DNA of 64,000 bases, from assembly GCF_000620505.1 (NCBI RefSeq), contig NZ_JIBC01000009.1:248001-312000 (forward strand). The letters are read 5' to 3'. The notes below the pieces were generated by a model. It was not told the DNA's origin. It was given only the letters and a program-made list of their open reading frames with translations, and ran no database searches. Origin of the DNA: Sulfitobacter sp. 20_GPM-1509m (GTDB lineage Bacteria; Pseudomonadota; Alphaproteobacteria; Rhodobacterales; Rhodobacteraceae). Below are positions 1 through 8,251 of the stretch, piece by piece (positions within the stretch are counted from its first letter, which is position 1; each line of letters starts with the position of its first letter). The position numbers and the translations under genes are program-made.

Positions 1-1
1 T

Positions 2-4
2 TAG
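2..4 (+). other. possible stop codon of an upstream gene
   Basis: A TAG triplet lies in the same frame as the following EIIA start. It could be the last codon of a gene that begins outside the window. In Roseobacter-type genomes the gene before this EIIA is usually rapZ, but nothing of that protein is visible here, so this rests on context alone. Confidence 0.25.
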
Positions 5-43
5 ACATCGCGAATTGGACCGCCGGAAAAAGGACGGGGCAGA

Positions 44-451
44 GTGATCGGAATTGTGATTGTGGCGCATGGTGGACTGGCACGAGAGTATCTCGCTGCC
101 ATCGAACATGTTGTCGGATCGCAATCTGGCGTCCGTGCCATCGCGATCGAGGCCAACCACGACCGCGCCGCCAAACAGTCCGAGATTTGCGCCGCTGCGG
201 ACGAAGTCGACGATGGCAGTGGCGTCGTGGTGGTCACCGACCTTTTTGGCGGCTCGCCGTCCAACCTGTCGCTGTTGGCCTGCCAGCCACAGGGGCGTCG
301 CATCCTTTACGGCGCGAATCTGCCGATGTTGATCAAACTGGCCAAAAGCCGTCACAAACCCGTCGGTGATGCGGTACGAGCCGCACTGGACGCTGGCAAG
401 AAGTACATCGACAGCCAGAATGTCAGCGCAGAAAGCCCAAACCACGTATGA
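44..451 (+). CDS. PTS mannose-family EIIA component
   Basis: This 135-aa protein is a cytoplasmic EIIA domain of the mannose type, which receives phosphate from HPr on a histidine. The N-terminus runs MIGIVIVAHGG, and His9 sits where the phosphorylated His of ManX-type EIIA lies. The conserved DLFGGSPSN turn is at residues 66-74. The start is GTG, preceded by a purine-rich GGACGGGG stretch. The next gene, for HPr, overlaps by 4 nt (ATGA). No sugar-specific EIIB or EIIC is present, so it is probably the regulatory, nitrogen-type PTS of alphaproteobacteria rather than a sugar importer; that role is inferred from context. Confidence 0.9.
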   Translation: MIGIVIVAHGGLAREYLAAIEHVVGSQSGVRAIAIEANHDRAAKQSEICAAADEVDDGSGVVVVTDLFGGSPSNLSLLACQPQGRRILYGANLPMLIKLAKSRHKPVGDAVRAALDAGKKYIDSQNVSAESPNHV

Positions 452-717
452 CCAAATGCACTTTGAAGATCGTCAACGAAAAGGGCCTGCACGCCCGCGC
501 TTCGGCCAAACTGGTCGAGGTTGTCGAAGCCTTTGACGCAGAGGCCGAAGTGGTCAAGGACGGAATGTCCGCCTCGGGCGACAGTATTATGGGCCTTTTG
601 ATGTTGGCAGCCTCAAAAGGAACCTTTATTGACGTTGAAACCTCCGGACCTGATGCCGACGCGCTGGCAGAGGCGTTGACGGCGTTGGTCGCGGACAAGT
701 TCGGCGAAGGTGCCTGA
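448..717 (+). CDS. ptsH: HPr family phosphocarrier protein
   Basis: An 89-aa HPr, the small cytoplasmic phosphocarrier between EI and EIIA proteins. The active-site motif GLHARA places the phosphoryl-accepting His at residue 15. The regulatory serine region SASGDSIMGL has Ser46, the site used by HPr kinase in organisms that have it. Length matches the family. The start codon overlaps the EIIA stop (ATGA), so the two are probably translationally coupled. Known alphaproteobacterial order is HPr kinase, rapZ, EIIA, HPr; only the last two fall in the window. Confidence 0.95.
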   Translation: MTKCTLKIVNEKGLHARASAKLVEVVEAFDAEAEVVKDGMSASGDSIMGLLMLAASKGTFIDVETSGPDADALAEALTALVADKFGEGA

Positions 718-745
718 GACCATCGGCGATCTCAGACCTGACAGC

Positions 746-1651
746 ATGACAAAAGGTGAAACAGACGTGGTTGACAGCTCGCAGGGCGCACAAGGCTTCA
801 CGCAGGCACAGGATGAAACGGTCACGTTTACCAAATATGATCGTCGCAGCCTGTCCTATGCGTCGACCTTTGACGACCCGTGGAAAGCGACGTTCATACG
901 CGTCATGGAGGCCTTTACCGGCAAGCTGACGATCCTGCGCCTGATCCGCAAATTCGAACGCCAGGGTGCCCCCCAAGGCCAGGCCTTCTGGCGCGCCTGC
1001 CTGGATGTCATGGGCATTCAGCTGACGACACCGCAGGTTCAGCTTGACCGTATCCCGAAAGAGGGGCCGGTGATCGTCGTGGCGAACCATCCGCACGGCA
1101 TGGTCGACGGGATGATCTTTGGCGATCTGATCGGCCGCGTGCGCCCCGACTACCGCATCCTGACCCGCTCGTTGCTGACTGCCATCGACGAGGTGGCCGG
1201 CAGTTATATGATCCCCGTGCCGTTCCCCCACGACCCCGATGCGCAGCGCAAGGGTGTCGAGATGCGCGCCAAGGCGATGAAGCATCTCAAAGAGGGGGGC
1301 GTTGTGGCCTTGTTCCCCTCGGGACAGGTCGCGGCCTCGGAAACCTACTTCGGCCCTGCGGTCGAGGCGGAATGGAACGTCTTTACGGCGGCTCTGATCC
1401 GTCGGTCCGGTGCCAGGGTCGTACCGATGAAATTCCCCGGCCAGAACAGCCGTGCCTACCAGATTGCCAACAAGCTGTCTCCGATGCTGCGTCAAGGGCT
1501 GTTGCTGCATGAAATCGTCTATTCGCTGAACAAGCCGCAAGGCCCCATCGTTGGCGATCCGATCCCCCAGGAAGATGTCAAAGCCTGGGCCGACGATCCG
1601 CGCGGCTTTATGGCATGGCTGCGCGAGCACACCCTCAGCCTCAAGGGCTGA
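746..1651 (+). CDS. PlsC-like lysophospholipid acyltransferase family protein
   Basis: About 301 aa. It has the acyltransferase signature NHPHGMVDG near residue 114 and an FPSG block near residue 190, both typical of glycerolipid acyltransferases that move an acyl chain onto a lysophospholipid or related acceptor at the inner membrane. Spacing between His and Asp in the first motif follows the NHP-type subfamily rather than the classic HX4D. A GTG at 710 would give 12 more residues and overlap ptsH; the ATG at 746 is preferred but neither start has a strong ribosome-binding site. The substrate cannot be told from sequence. The link to the PTS genes is positional only. Confidence 0.75.
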   Translation: MTKGETDVVDSSQGAQGFTQAQDETVTFTKYDRRSLSYASTFDDPWKATFIRVMEAFTGKLTILRLIRKFERQGAPQGQAFWRACLDVMGIQLTTPQVQLDRIPKEGPVIVVANHPHGMVDGMIFGDLIGRVRPDYRILTRSLLTAIDEVAGSYMIPVPFPHDPDAQRKGVEMRAKAMKHLKEGGVVALFPSGQVAASETYFGPAVEAEWNVFTAALIRRSGARVVPMKFPGQNSRAYQIANKLSPMLRQGLLLHEIVYSLNKPQGPIVGDPIPQEDVKAWADDPRGFMAWLREHTLSLKG

Positions 1652-1671
1652 CCGCTTCTTCATCTTGCCAA

Positions 1672-1771
1672 AGCGTTTCGGGAAATACCTGAATCACTTG
1701 TTCGCTGCCTTTCGCCTTCGGCTCAAACGCGAAAAGTGATGCCGTGTGGTTGAAGGTTTTCCCGAACCGCT
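1672..1771. repeat. 100-bp imperfect palindrome
   Basis: The left side begins AGCGTTTCGGGAAATACCT and the right side ends AAGGTTTTCCCGAACCGCT, its near-exact reverse complement. Inner arms ATCACTTGTTCGC and GCGAAAAGTGAT continue the pairing. The loop is about 20 bases. The whole block would fold into one long hairpin. It lies directly inside what looks like a copy of the repeat at 13036-13092, as if inserted there. Confidence 0.65.
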
Positions 1772-1775
1772 ATGA

Positions 1776-1822
1776 AAAACTCCGGGGGAGGCGCACAGCG
1801 CCGGGGGCAGCGCCCCCGACCC
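1776..1822. repeat. GC-rich intergenic repeat, family 1
   Basis: Contains ACTCCGGGGGAGGC followed by CCGGGGGCAGCGCCCCC, a self-complementary GC-rich block. The same sequence occurs at 13055-13092. The CTTCATCTTGCC prefix of that copy is also present here at about 1659, separated from the core by the palindrome at 1672-1771. It sits after the acyltransferase stop and before the convergent dehydrogenase, where it could act as a transcription end or mRNA stabiliser. Confidence 0.6.
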
Positions 1823-1843
1823 AGAGCATTTTAGAAAAACGCC

Positions 1844-2719
1844 TTAGCGTGTCGGAACAGGTGTTTCGCCCCGATAGTCATAGAACCCGCGCTGGGTCTT
1901 GCGGCCCAGCCAGCCCGCTTCGACATATTTGGTCAACAGCGGGCAGGGGCGGTATTTCGTGTCGGCCAGCCCGTCGTGCAGCACGTTCATGATGGCCAGA
2001 CATGTGTCCAACCCAATGAAATCCGCCAGCTCCAGCGGCCCCATCGGGTGGTTCGCGCCCAGCTTCATCGAACTGTCGATCGACTGCACGTTCCCGACGC
2101 CTTCGTACAGCGTATAGACCGCTTCGTTGATCATCGGCATCAGGATGCGATTGACGATAAAGGCAGGAAAATCCTCGGCGCTGGCGGCGGTCTTGCCCAG
2201 TTTGTCCACGACCTGCTTGCAGGCGTCATAGGTTTCGGCGTCAGTGGCAATGCCGCGGATCAGTTCCACCAGTTGCATAACCGGTACCGGGTTCATGAAG
2301 TGGAAGCCCATGAACTTCTCGGGCCGGTCCGTGCGGCTGGCCAGCCGGGTGATCGAAATGGAGGACGTGTTCGACGTCAGGATCGTATGTGGTTTCAGGT
2401 GGGGCAGCAGATCCTCGAAGATCGCTTGTTTGACAGTCTCGCGCTCGGTCGCGGCCTCGATGATCAGATCGCTGGGACCCAGATCGGTCAGCGTCACGGT
2501 GGTGGCGATTCGCGCCATCGCCTCGGCCTTGGCCTCGGCTGTGATCTTGTCGCGGCTGACCTGCCGTTCCATGTTGCCGTCGATCAGCTTGATGGCCGCT
2601 TGCAGTGCGTCCTCGCTGATGTCTGTCATGGTCACGTCATAACCTGCCAGCGCCATGACATGGGCAATCCCGTTGCCCATTTGCCCCGCGCCTACGATCC
2701 CGACCGTCTTGATGTCCAT
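1844..2719 (-). CDS. 3-hydroxybutyryl-CoA dehydrogenase
   Basis: A 291-aa NAD-dependent dehydrogenase of the 3-hydroxyacyl-CoA family that interconverts 3-hydroxybutyryl-CoA and acetoacetyl-CoA. The Rossmann motif GAGQMG is at residues 10-15. The catalytic His lies in GFHFMNPVPV near residue 140, with the conserved TSNTSS block at 116-120. The start at 2719 gives the usual N-terminus MDIKTVGIVG and has a purine-rich AAAAGGGG upstream; longer readings add an unrelated leader. Length is normal for the short, stand-alone bacterial enzyme. It is close to etfA and etfB but separated from them by the oppositely oriented DUF6473 gene, fitting fatty-acid or polyhydroxybutyrate metabolism. Confidence 0.93.
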   Translation of the reverse strand: MDIKTVGIVGAGQMGNGIAHVMALAGYDVTMTDISEDALQAAIKLIDGNMERQVSRDKITAEAKAEAMARIATTVTLTDLGPSDLIIEAATERETVKQAIFEDLLPHLKPHTILTSNTSSISITRLASRTDRPEKFMGFHFMNPVPVMQLVELIRGIATDAETYDACKQVVDKLGKTAASAEDFPAFIVNRILMPMINEAVYTLYEGVGNVQSIDSSMKLGANHPMGPLELADFIGLDTCLAIMNVLHDGLADTKYRPCPLLTKYVEAGWLGRKTQRGFYDYRGETPVPTR

Positions 2720-2869
2720 GCGATGCCCCTTTTGTGTCAGCGCACCATATCCGCGCCGCCTGTCTGGCTGCAAGGTGTGAACGGCCCTGCTTTTGGTCAG
2801 ACCCTGTTAGCATTTTCTAAGGACCTGCGCGCTATACCCAACCTCGGGTGAAATTAAGAGGTGGGTGTA

Positions 2870-3715
2870 ATGACCTATGATGCTGTGGGCCAAGGGTCCC
2901 TTGACTATCTTCCGTGCCGGTATGGCACATCCAAGGTGTTGTTTCGCGGACCGCGGAAATCCTTGAAAAAACCGTATATCGCGTTCTTCGGAGGCACGGA
3001 AACCTACGGGAAATTCGTGGCCGAACCGTTCCCGGATCTGCTTGAGAAAAAGCTGGGGATGCCCTGCGTCAACCTGGGCTGCACCAATGCCGGGATCGAG
3101 GTGTTCGCATCCGATCCGCATCTGGCCGAGATCGGGGCCGGGGCCAAGGTAACGGTTATACAGGTGCTGAGTGCGCAGAATATGTCGAACCGGTTCTACT
3201 CGGTCCATCCGCGCCGCAATGACCGGTTCCTGAAGCCTTCCGGCTTGCTTGAGGCGATTTTCCGCGATGTGGACTTTGCCGAGTTCAACTTCAACAAGCA
3301 CCTGTTGACGCATCTCAACACAGTGTCCCCCGAGCGTTTCCGCACCGTGCGCGAAGAGCTGCAAAGCGCGTGGGTTGCCCGTATGCGGCATTTGTTGGGG
3401 CGCATCACCGGGCGGACGGTGTTGCTGTGGTTCGGTGAGGCGGATCCCGACAACCGCGACAACGGAATGGGCCGCGATCCGTGGTTCATCACCCGCGAGA
3501 TGATCGAGATGTTGCGCAGCGAGGTCACCGAGATTGTTGAAGTCATGCCGTCGGAATATGCACGGGAACAAGGCACCGAGGGCATGGTGTTTTCCGAACT
3601 CGAGCGTCCGGCGGCAGAGACCATGTTGGGGCCGGTGGCCCATCAGGAGGCCGCAGCGGCCCTGGCTCCGGTGTTGCGCAAGCTTGTGGGGCAGGCGGCC
3701 TGTGCAGACACCTGA
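2870..3715 (+). CDS. DUF6473 family protein
   Basis: A 281-aa protein of a family common in Roseobacter-type bacteria and without known function. The ATG at 2870 is preferred over the GTG at 2861 because GAGGTG lies 6-8 bases before it. There is no signal peptide or membrane segment. The fold may be SGNH-hydrolase-like: an early FGGTETYG aligns with the GDSxTxG block, VNLGCTNAG with block II, and GPVAH near residue 264 with the late His block. The usual nucleophile Ser would be Thr and the usual Asp is missing, so hydrolase activity is doubtful. It converges on etfA across a shared terminator. Confidence 0.75.
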   Translation: MTYDAVGQGSLDYLPCRYGTSKVLFRGPRKSLKKPYIAFFGGTETYGKFVAEPFPDLLEKKLGMPCVNLGCTNAGIEVFASDPHLAEIGAGAKVTVIQVLSAQNMSNRFYSVHPRRNDRFLKPSGLLEAIFRDVDFAEFNFNKHLLTHLNTVSPERFRTVREELQSAWVARMRHLLGRITGRTVLLWFGEADPDNRDNGMGRDPWFITREMIEMLRSEVTEIVEVMPSEYAREQGTEGMVFSELERPAAETMLGPVAHQEAAAALAPVLRKLVGQAACADT

Positions 3716-3718
3716 CAA

Positions 3719-3752
3719 CAAAAAGGCCCGCCGTTTCGGGCGGGCCTTTTAT
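3719..3752. terminator. bidirectional intrinsic terminator
   Basis: AAAAGGCCCGCC, loop GTTTCG, then GGCGGGCCTTTT: a strong GC stem flanked by A and T runs on both sides. It serves the convergent DUF6473 gene and etfA. Confidence 0.9.
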
Positions 3753-3770
3753 TCGTGATCCTGTGAAGGA

Positions 3771-4697
3771 TTACAGTTTCTCGATCAGCTCGGGAACAGC
3801 GGTGAACAGGTCGGCAACCAGACCGTAATCGGCCACCTGGAAGATCGGCGCCTCTTCGTCCTTGTTGATCGCAACGATGATCTTGCTGTCCTTCATGCCC
3901 GCAAGGTGCTGGATCGCACCCGAGATGCCGACGGCAACATACAGTTCGGGCGCGACGACCTTGCCCGTCTGGCCAACCTGCCAGTCGTTCGGGGCATAGC
4001 CGCTGTCCACAGCCGCGCGGGACGCGCCAACGGCGGCGCCCAGTTTGTCGGCCAGCTGTTCGATCAGCTTGAAGTCTTCTTCCGAGCCGACACCACGGCC
4101 ACCCGACACAACCACACCGGCCGATGTCAGTTCGGGGCGGTCGCTGGCGGCAACCTTGTCCTCGACCCAGGACGACAGACCGGGATCGGCGGCTGCCGAC
4201 ACGGTTTCGACCGAGGCGGAACCGCCTTCACCAGCCGCATCGAATGTCGATGTACGGAAGGTGATGACTTTCTTCGCGTCTTTCGACTTAACAGTCTGGA
4301 TCGCGTTGCCTGCGTAGATCGGGCGCTCGAACGTGTCGCCATCGACAACGCCGGAAGCGTCGGAAATGATCATCACGTCCAGCAGCGCCGCGACGCGGGG
4401 CATCACGTTTTTCGCGTCGGTGGTGGCGGGGGCAACGATGTGCTCATAATCACCAGCCAGCGACACGATCAGCGCGGCGGTGGATTCCGCCAGACGGTGG
4501 CCCAGCGTTGCATCCTCGGCGACCAGCACCTTGGACACGCCGTCGATTTTCGCAGCCGCGTCGCCTGCCGCAGCAGCAGAGCCGCCCGCGCACAGAACGG
4601 TCACTTCACCCAGCGCCTTGGCGGCGGTGACAGCCTTGGCGGTGGCGTCCATCGCCAGTTCGCCATTGTTGACTTCGGCAAGAAGCAGAACAGCCAT
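3771..4697 (-). CDS. etfA: electron transfer flavoprotein subunit alpha
   Basis: A 308-aa ETF alpha subunit. With EtfB it forms the soluble FAD and AMP heterodimer that takes electrons from acyl-CoA dehydrogenases and passes them to ETF-ubiquinone oxidoreductase. The C-terminal FAD-binding region is clear: SGGRGVGS, then [15 protein letters not shown], then [12 protein letters not shown] and [12 protein letters not shown], the typical order. The start overlaps the etfB stop by one base (TAATG), so the two are translationally coupled. It ends at the shared terminator at 3719-3752. Confidence 0.97.
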   Translation of the reverse strand: MAVLLLAEVNNGELAMDATAKAVTAAKALGEVTVLCAGGSAAAAGDAAAKIDGVSKVLVAEDATLGHRLAESTAALIVSLAGDYEHIVAPATTDAKNVMPRVAALLDVMIISDASGVVDGDTFERPIYAGNAIQTVKSKDAKKVITFRTSTFDAAGEGGSASVETVSAAADPGLSSWVEDKVAASDRPELTSAGVVVSGGRGVGSEEDFKLIEQLADKLGAAVGASRAAVDSGYAPNDWQVGQTGKVVAPELYVAVGISGAIQHLAGMKDSKIIVAINKDEEAPIFQVADYGLVADLFTAVPELIEKL

Positions 4698-5455
4698 TAC
4701 ACCACTCCCTTTTCTTTGAGTTTCGCAACCAGTGCGTCCACGTCTGCCACGATTTCGCCAGCCGCGCGGGCTTCGGGCTCTTTCGTGCTGACCACTTCCA
4801 GATGCAGCGCCGTGTCGACGCCGTAATCGGCTGCGGTTTTCTCATCCAGAGGCTTTTTCTTCGCCTTCATGATGTTGGGCAGCGACGCATAGCGCGGCTC
4901 GTTCAGGCGCAGGTCGACCGAGATCACGGTCGGCATGTTGACTTCGATGGTTTGCAGACCGCCATCGACTTCGCGTGTGACCTTGGCCTTGTCGCCTGCA
5001 ATCTCGACTTCGGAGGCGAATGTCGCCTGGCTCCAGCCCAGCAGGGCTGCCAGCATCTGGCCGGTGGCGTTCATGTCGTTGTCGATCGCCTGTTTGCCGC
5101 ACAGCACAAGGCCGGGCTGCTCTTCGTCGACGATCGCCTTGAGGATCTTGGCAACGGTCAGCGGTTCGATGTCCTGATGCACGTCGTCGGCAGCAACCAC
5201 CAGGATCGCCCGGTCCGCACCCATCGCCAGAGCCGTGCGCAGGGTTTCCTGCGCCTGCTTCACGCCGATGGAAACCGCGACGATTTCTTCGGCCTGACCG
5301 GCTTCTTTCAAACGGATCGCCTGTTCTACAGCAATCTCGTCGAACGGGTTCATCGACATTTTCACGTTTGCAAGATCAACACCCGATCCGTCCGATTTCA
5401 CACGGACTTTCACGTTATAGTCGATCACGCGTTTGACAGGCACCAATACCTTCAT
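4697..5455 (-). CDS. etfB: electron transfer flavoprotein subunit beta
   Basis: A 252-aa ETF beta subunit, partner of EtfA. The N-terminus [18 protein letters not shown], the GxxVDL-like stretch and the [16 protein letters not shown] block are family hallmarks. [15 protein letters not shown] matches the AMP-binding region. The start at 5455 has an AAGGAAGGAA ribosome-binding site; an upstream in-frame ATG at 5497 would only add a non-conserved leader. etfB is the first gene of the etfBA pair, with a 157-bp gap to the adenosyltransferase gene upstream. Confidence 0.97.
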   Translation of the reverse strand: MKVLVPVKRVIDYNVKVRVKSDGSGVDLANVKMSMNPFDEIAVEQAIRLKEAGQAEEIVAVSIGVKQAQETLRTALAMGADRAILVVAADDVHQDIEPLTVAKILKAIVDEEQPGLVLCGKQAIDNDMNATGQMLAALLGWSQATFASEVEIAGDKAKVTREVDGGLQTIEVNMPTVISVDLRLNEPRYASLPNIMKAKKKPLDEKTAADYGVDTALHLEVVSTKEPEARAAGEIVADVDALVAKLKEKGVV

Positions 5456-5612
5456 GAGCGTTCCTTCCTTGACAAAATCCGACTCACCAAATGGCAAGCC
5501 AACAATTCATTCCGCACGGTTTACCCAAGCCCGCGTTGGGGAAACAGGGTAAAATCGTCACTATATGGTCCGGCGACGCCGCGTTTCGGTGCGCAGGCAC
5601 CTGATTGCGGCC

Positions 5613-6185
5613 TCAGCGGTTCGCACCGGGGACCCACAAGACATCATCCTTGCCGCCGTTGTTGGCGATCCGGGAGGCGACAAAGAACCAGTCGCTCAGC
5701 CGGTTCAGGTATTTCACCGCTGCCGGATTAACCTGTTCCAGCGTGGCAAGTTCCACCGCCAGCCGTTCCGCGCGCCGCGAGACGGTGCGGCACACATGCA
5801 GATGCGCAGCCAACGCGGCCCCGCCCGGCAGCACGAAACTGCGCAGGGGTTCAAGAGTGGCGTTCATCACGTCGATCTCTTCTTCCAGTCGCTTTACTTG
5901 GGCGTCGATCATGCGCAGGGGCGGGTATTCCGCCTTGGCATCGCTTTCCATGTCCGGGCGGCACAGGTCCGCGCCCAGATCGAACAGGTCGTTCTGGATG
6001 CGTGCCAGCGCCGCGTCGGTCTCACCCGTCGCCTCAAGCCGCGCGACGCCGACAAAGGCATTCAGTTCGTCCGAGGTGCCATAGGCGTTGACCCGCGCGG
6101 CATGCTTGACCACCCGCGTGCCGTCACCCAGCGCGGTTTCGCCCTTGTCACCGGTGCGGGTGTAAATCTTGTTCAGTACTACCAT
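5613..6185 (-). CDS. PduO-type ATP:cob(I)alamin adenosyltransferase
   Basis: A 190-aa corrinoid adenosyltransferase that makes adenosylcobalamin from cob(I)alamin and ATP. The ATP-binding N-terminus IYTRTGDKGET and the motif YGTSDELNAFVG are typical of the PduO/MMAB type, not the CobA type. The C-terminal block SDWFFVASR is also conserved. It begins one base after the stop of the HIG1-like gene. In related bacteria adenosylcobalamin serves methylmalonyl-CoA and ethylmalonyl-CoA mutases, which fits the acyl-CoA genes beside it, though no mutase is in this window. Confidence 0.93.
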   Translation of the reverse strand: MVVLNKIYTRTGDKGETALGDGTRVVKHAARVNAYGTSDELNAFVGVARLEATGETDAALARIQNDLFDLGADLCRPDMESDAKAEYPPLRMIDAQVKRLEEEIDVMNATLEPLRSFVLPGGAALAAHLHVCRTVSRRAERLAVELATLEQVNPAAVKYLNRLSDWFFVASRIANNGGKDDVLWVPGANR

Positions 6186-6186
6186 T

Positions 6187-6393
6187 TCAGCCCCCTGACT
6201 GTCGCCACAGAACCGCGATCACGATCAACACCACGGCAACGAATTGCGCAATGATCCGCATCCGCATCAGTTTGTTCGAGTTTTTTGACGCCCAGCCGTC
6301 ACCCTTGGCAAAGCCGCCCATTCCGGTGACCAGCACCAGAACGACCGCGGCACAGGCCAGCAGAATCAAGATCAACATCGGATCAAAGGTCAT
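6187..6393 (-). CDS. HIG1-like twin-transmembrane protein
   Basis: A 68-aa inner-membrane protein with two hydrophobic segments (about residues 5-25 and 47-63) joined by a basic loop. The stretch NKLMRMRIIAQF, with its LMRxRI pattern, matches the HIG1 (hypoxia-induced gene 1) domain. Bacterial HIG1 proteins are associated with respiratory complexes in some organisms; the role here is not shown. It is the first gene of a pair with the adenosyltransferase, 1 nt apart. Confidence 0.7.
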   Translation of the reverse strand: MTFDPMLILILLACAAVVLVLVTGMGGFAKGDGWASKNSNKLMRMRIIAQFVAVVLIVIAVLWRQSGG

Positions 6394-6480
6394 GCCCGTT
6401 TCCTTATTGCGTCGTTGTTAGCAGATGTAGCGGCCCGCTGGCCGAAAGCGAACCCGTTTCGCCAATTCACCTTGCGCCAA

Positions 6481-7308
6481 TTAGACACGTGTCAGCAACC
6501 AGTCCATTGCACGGGTGGGCAGGATGCGCCGCATCGCGCCCATGAAATGCGTGGGGACCGTCACGAAATAACGCGGGCGGGGGCGGGGGCTTTCGATGGC
6601 GTGGATCAGCTTTTTCACCACGGTCTCGGGCGGCAGCTCGAAACTGTCCGGGCCGCTGTCCTGCGCATAAAGCCGCGCGCGCAGTTCGGTTTCGTATTGC
6701 GCGGACCTGGCCGAGGATTTCCAGTCGATCCAGCGTTCGAAATGCTCGACCGCGTTGATGCGAAAGCGGCTGGTGATGGGGCCGGGCTCGATCAGGCAAA
6801 CGTGCACGCCGGTGCCGCGCATTTCGATGCGCATGGTGCTGCTCAGACCTTCGAGCGCGTGTTTCGTGGCGTTGTAGGCGCCGCGCAGAGGCAAGGTGAT
6901 GCACCCAAGGATGGACGAACATTGAACAATCCGCCCGTGTCCTTGGGCGCGCATCACCGGGACAACGGCGCGGGTCAGCGTGTGCCAGCCAAAGAAATTC
7001 GCTTCGAAAATGGCGCGCAGGGCGTCAGTGGGCAGATCCTCGACCGCGCCGGGACAGGCGTGGGCACCATTGTTGAACAGCGCATCCAGCGTGCCGCCGG
7101 TGGCCTCAAGGACTTCGGCAAGCCCGGTGGCGATGCTGTCTTCGTCTGCATAGTCGATGCGCGGGCTGTCAAACCCTTCGGCTTGCAGCCGGGCGCAGTC
7201 CTGCGCCTGACGGCAGGCAGCAAAGACGCGCCAGCCCCGCGCGCGCAGCCCGTGGGCCGCAGCATAGCCGATGCCGGATGAACACCCGGTGATCAGAATG
7301 GTTTTCAT
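6481..7308 (-). CDS. short-chain dehydrogenase/reductase family protein
   Basis: A 275-aa SDR. The nucleotide-binding motif TGCSSGIG is at residues 7-14, NNGA at 79-82 replaces the usual NNAG, and the catalytic pair is Tyr145 and Lys149 in YNATK, with SS at 131-132. Length and the 'SDR with longer C-terminus' layout resemble classical NAD(P)H-dependent oxidoreductases acting on hydrophobic alcohols or ketones, but the substrate cannot be predicted. It lies alone between the HIG1-like gene and a terminator belonging to the upstream SH3 gene. Confidence 0.85.
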   Translation of the reverse strand: MKTILITGCSSGIGYAAAHGLRARGWRVFAACRQAQDCARLQAEGFDSPRIDYADEDSIATGLAEVLEATGGTLDALFNNGAHACPGAVEDLPTDALRAIFEANFFGWHTLTRAVVPVMRAQGHGRIVQCSSILGCITLPLRGAYNATKHALEGLSSTMRIEMRGTGVHVCLIEPGPITSRFRINAVEHFERWIDWKSSARSAQYETELRARLYAQDSGPDSFELPPETVVKKLIHAIESPRPRPRYFVTVPTHFMGAMRRILPTRAMDWLLTRV

Positions 7309-7311
7309 AAT

Positions 7312-7341
7312 AAAACTGCCCGCAAATTCATGCGGGCAGGT
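7312..7341 (-). terminator. intrinsic terminator after SH3-domain gene
   Basis: Read on the minus strand, CTGCCCGCATGAATTTGCGGGCAG forms a stem and is followed by TTTTATT. It lies just after the SH3-protein gene and before the SDR start. Confidence 0.75.
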
Positions 7342-7367
7342 GTGTCACGGGGATGTGGGTTTGGCAA

Positions 7368-8030
7368 TCAGCTGCTGGACAGCAAAAAGTCGGCCATCCA
7401 GCCCTCTGGGCCACCGTCCAGCGGCCGCAGCTTCACCCAACCGTTGCCGGGGTCCTGCAGGATTTCAACCTGTACGCCGCGTGTCAGGCTGTCGACCACG
7501 CCAAAGTTGGTGCCGGGACCGCCGCGCAGGTTCACGCGGTTGCCGGAGACGGCACGCACGTCCAGGGCGCTGGCGCCTTCATCAGGCAGGATATCGGCCG
7601 GCGGCAGTTCATCCTGCGACATCTCGATGGCAGGTTGAGCCGCTGGAATCAGGCTGGGAATGACGATGCTGTTGGGCTCGGTGGTGTCCAGCGACGCGGT
7701 GCTGAGCGTGGCGCCACCGAATTGCACAGGGCTTGCAACGGCGGTGCCTGCGCTGGCGGTCGTGGCTGTTGGCAGCGACTTGGACGGTTTGGTCACATCG
7801 CGTGTCGTGGTCAGGTTCAGCGAAACGCGCGAGACTTCGGCAGTGGCGGCGCCTTGGGTGTCCACATCGGCCAACAAGGTTCTTGGCGTGTCGGGGTCAA
7901 TCGGGCTGGGTTCAACCGGATCAAGGCGTGATATGCGCAGGGCTTCACCGTCAAAATCGGTTCCCCCGCTCATTTCGAAAAAGGCCCAGCCCATAAACAA
8001 AAATGTCAAAACAATAAAACGAAACATCAT
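7368..8030 (-). CDS. SH3 domain-containing protein (probably envelope-exported)
   Basis: About 220 aa. An N-terminal hydrophobic segment (residues 3-20, FRFIVLTFLFMGWAFF) acts as signal or anchor, followed by a long low-complexity linker rich in Thr, Ala and Ser. The C-terminal 65 residues form a bacterial SH3 domain: VNLRGGPGTNFGVV, then VEIL, GNGWVKLR and GWMADFLL. Such domains usually bind peptidoglycan or proteins in the periplasm. The ATG at 8030 is favoured, 5 bases after GGGGGA; a TTG sits just before it. Divergent from parC. Confidence 0.8.
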   Translation of the reverse strand: MMFRFIVLTFLFMGWAFFEMSGGTDFDGEALRISRLDPVEPSPIDPDTPRTLLADVDTQGAATAEVSRVSLNLTTTRDVTKPSKSLPTATTASAGTAVASPVQFGGATLSTASLDTTEPNSIVIPSLIPAAQPAIEMSQDELPPADILPDEGASALDVRAVSGNRVNLRGGPGTNFGVVDSLTRGVQVEILQDPGNGWVKLRPLDGGPEGWMADFLLSSS

Positions 8031-8251
8031 CAAATCCCCCAGGACGTACCCGGCATGTGCGGCAGCTGTAGCACGGGTTGATTAATCTTATCAGGCGACC
8101 GCAGAGCGCGCAGTGAGAAAACCAGACAATTGTTCCCCGCGCGCATCGCCGTGTTGAAAAGGCAACGCAGCTACCGCGCAAGTTGTTCCCGGATAAAGTT
8201 CAGGTGTTTTGACCTCTTGTCCCGTTTGGGTCACATGGCTACACAGCATCT

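Noticed and set aside
710-745. GTG start of the acyltransferase at 710
   Set aside because: It would overlap ptsH by 8 nt and adds a Pro/Asp-rich leader; kept as an alternative only.
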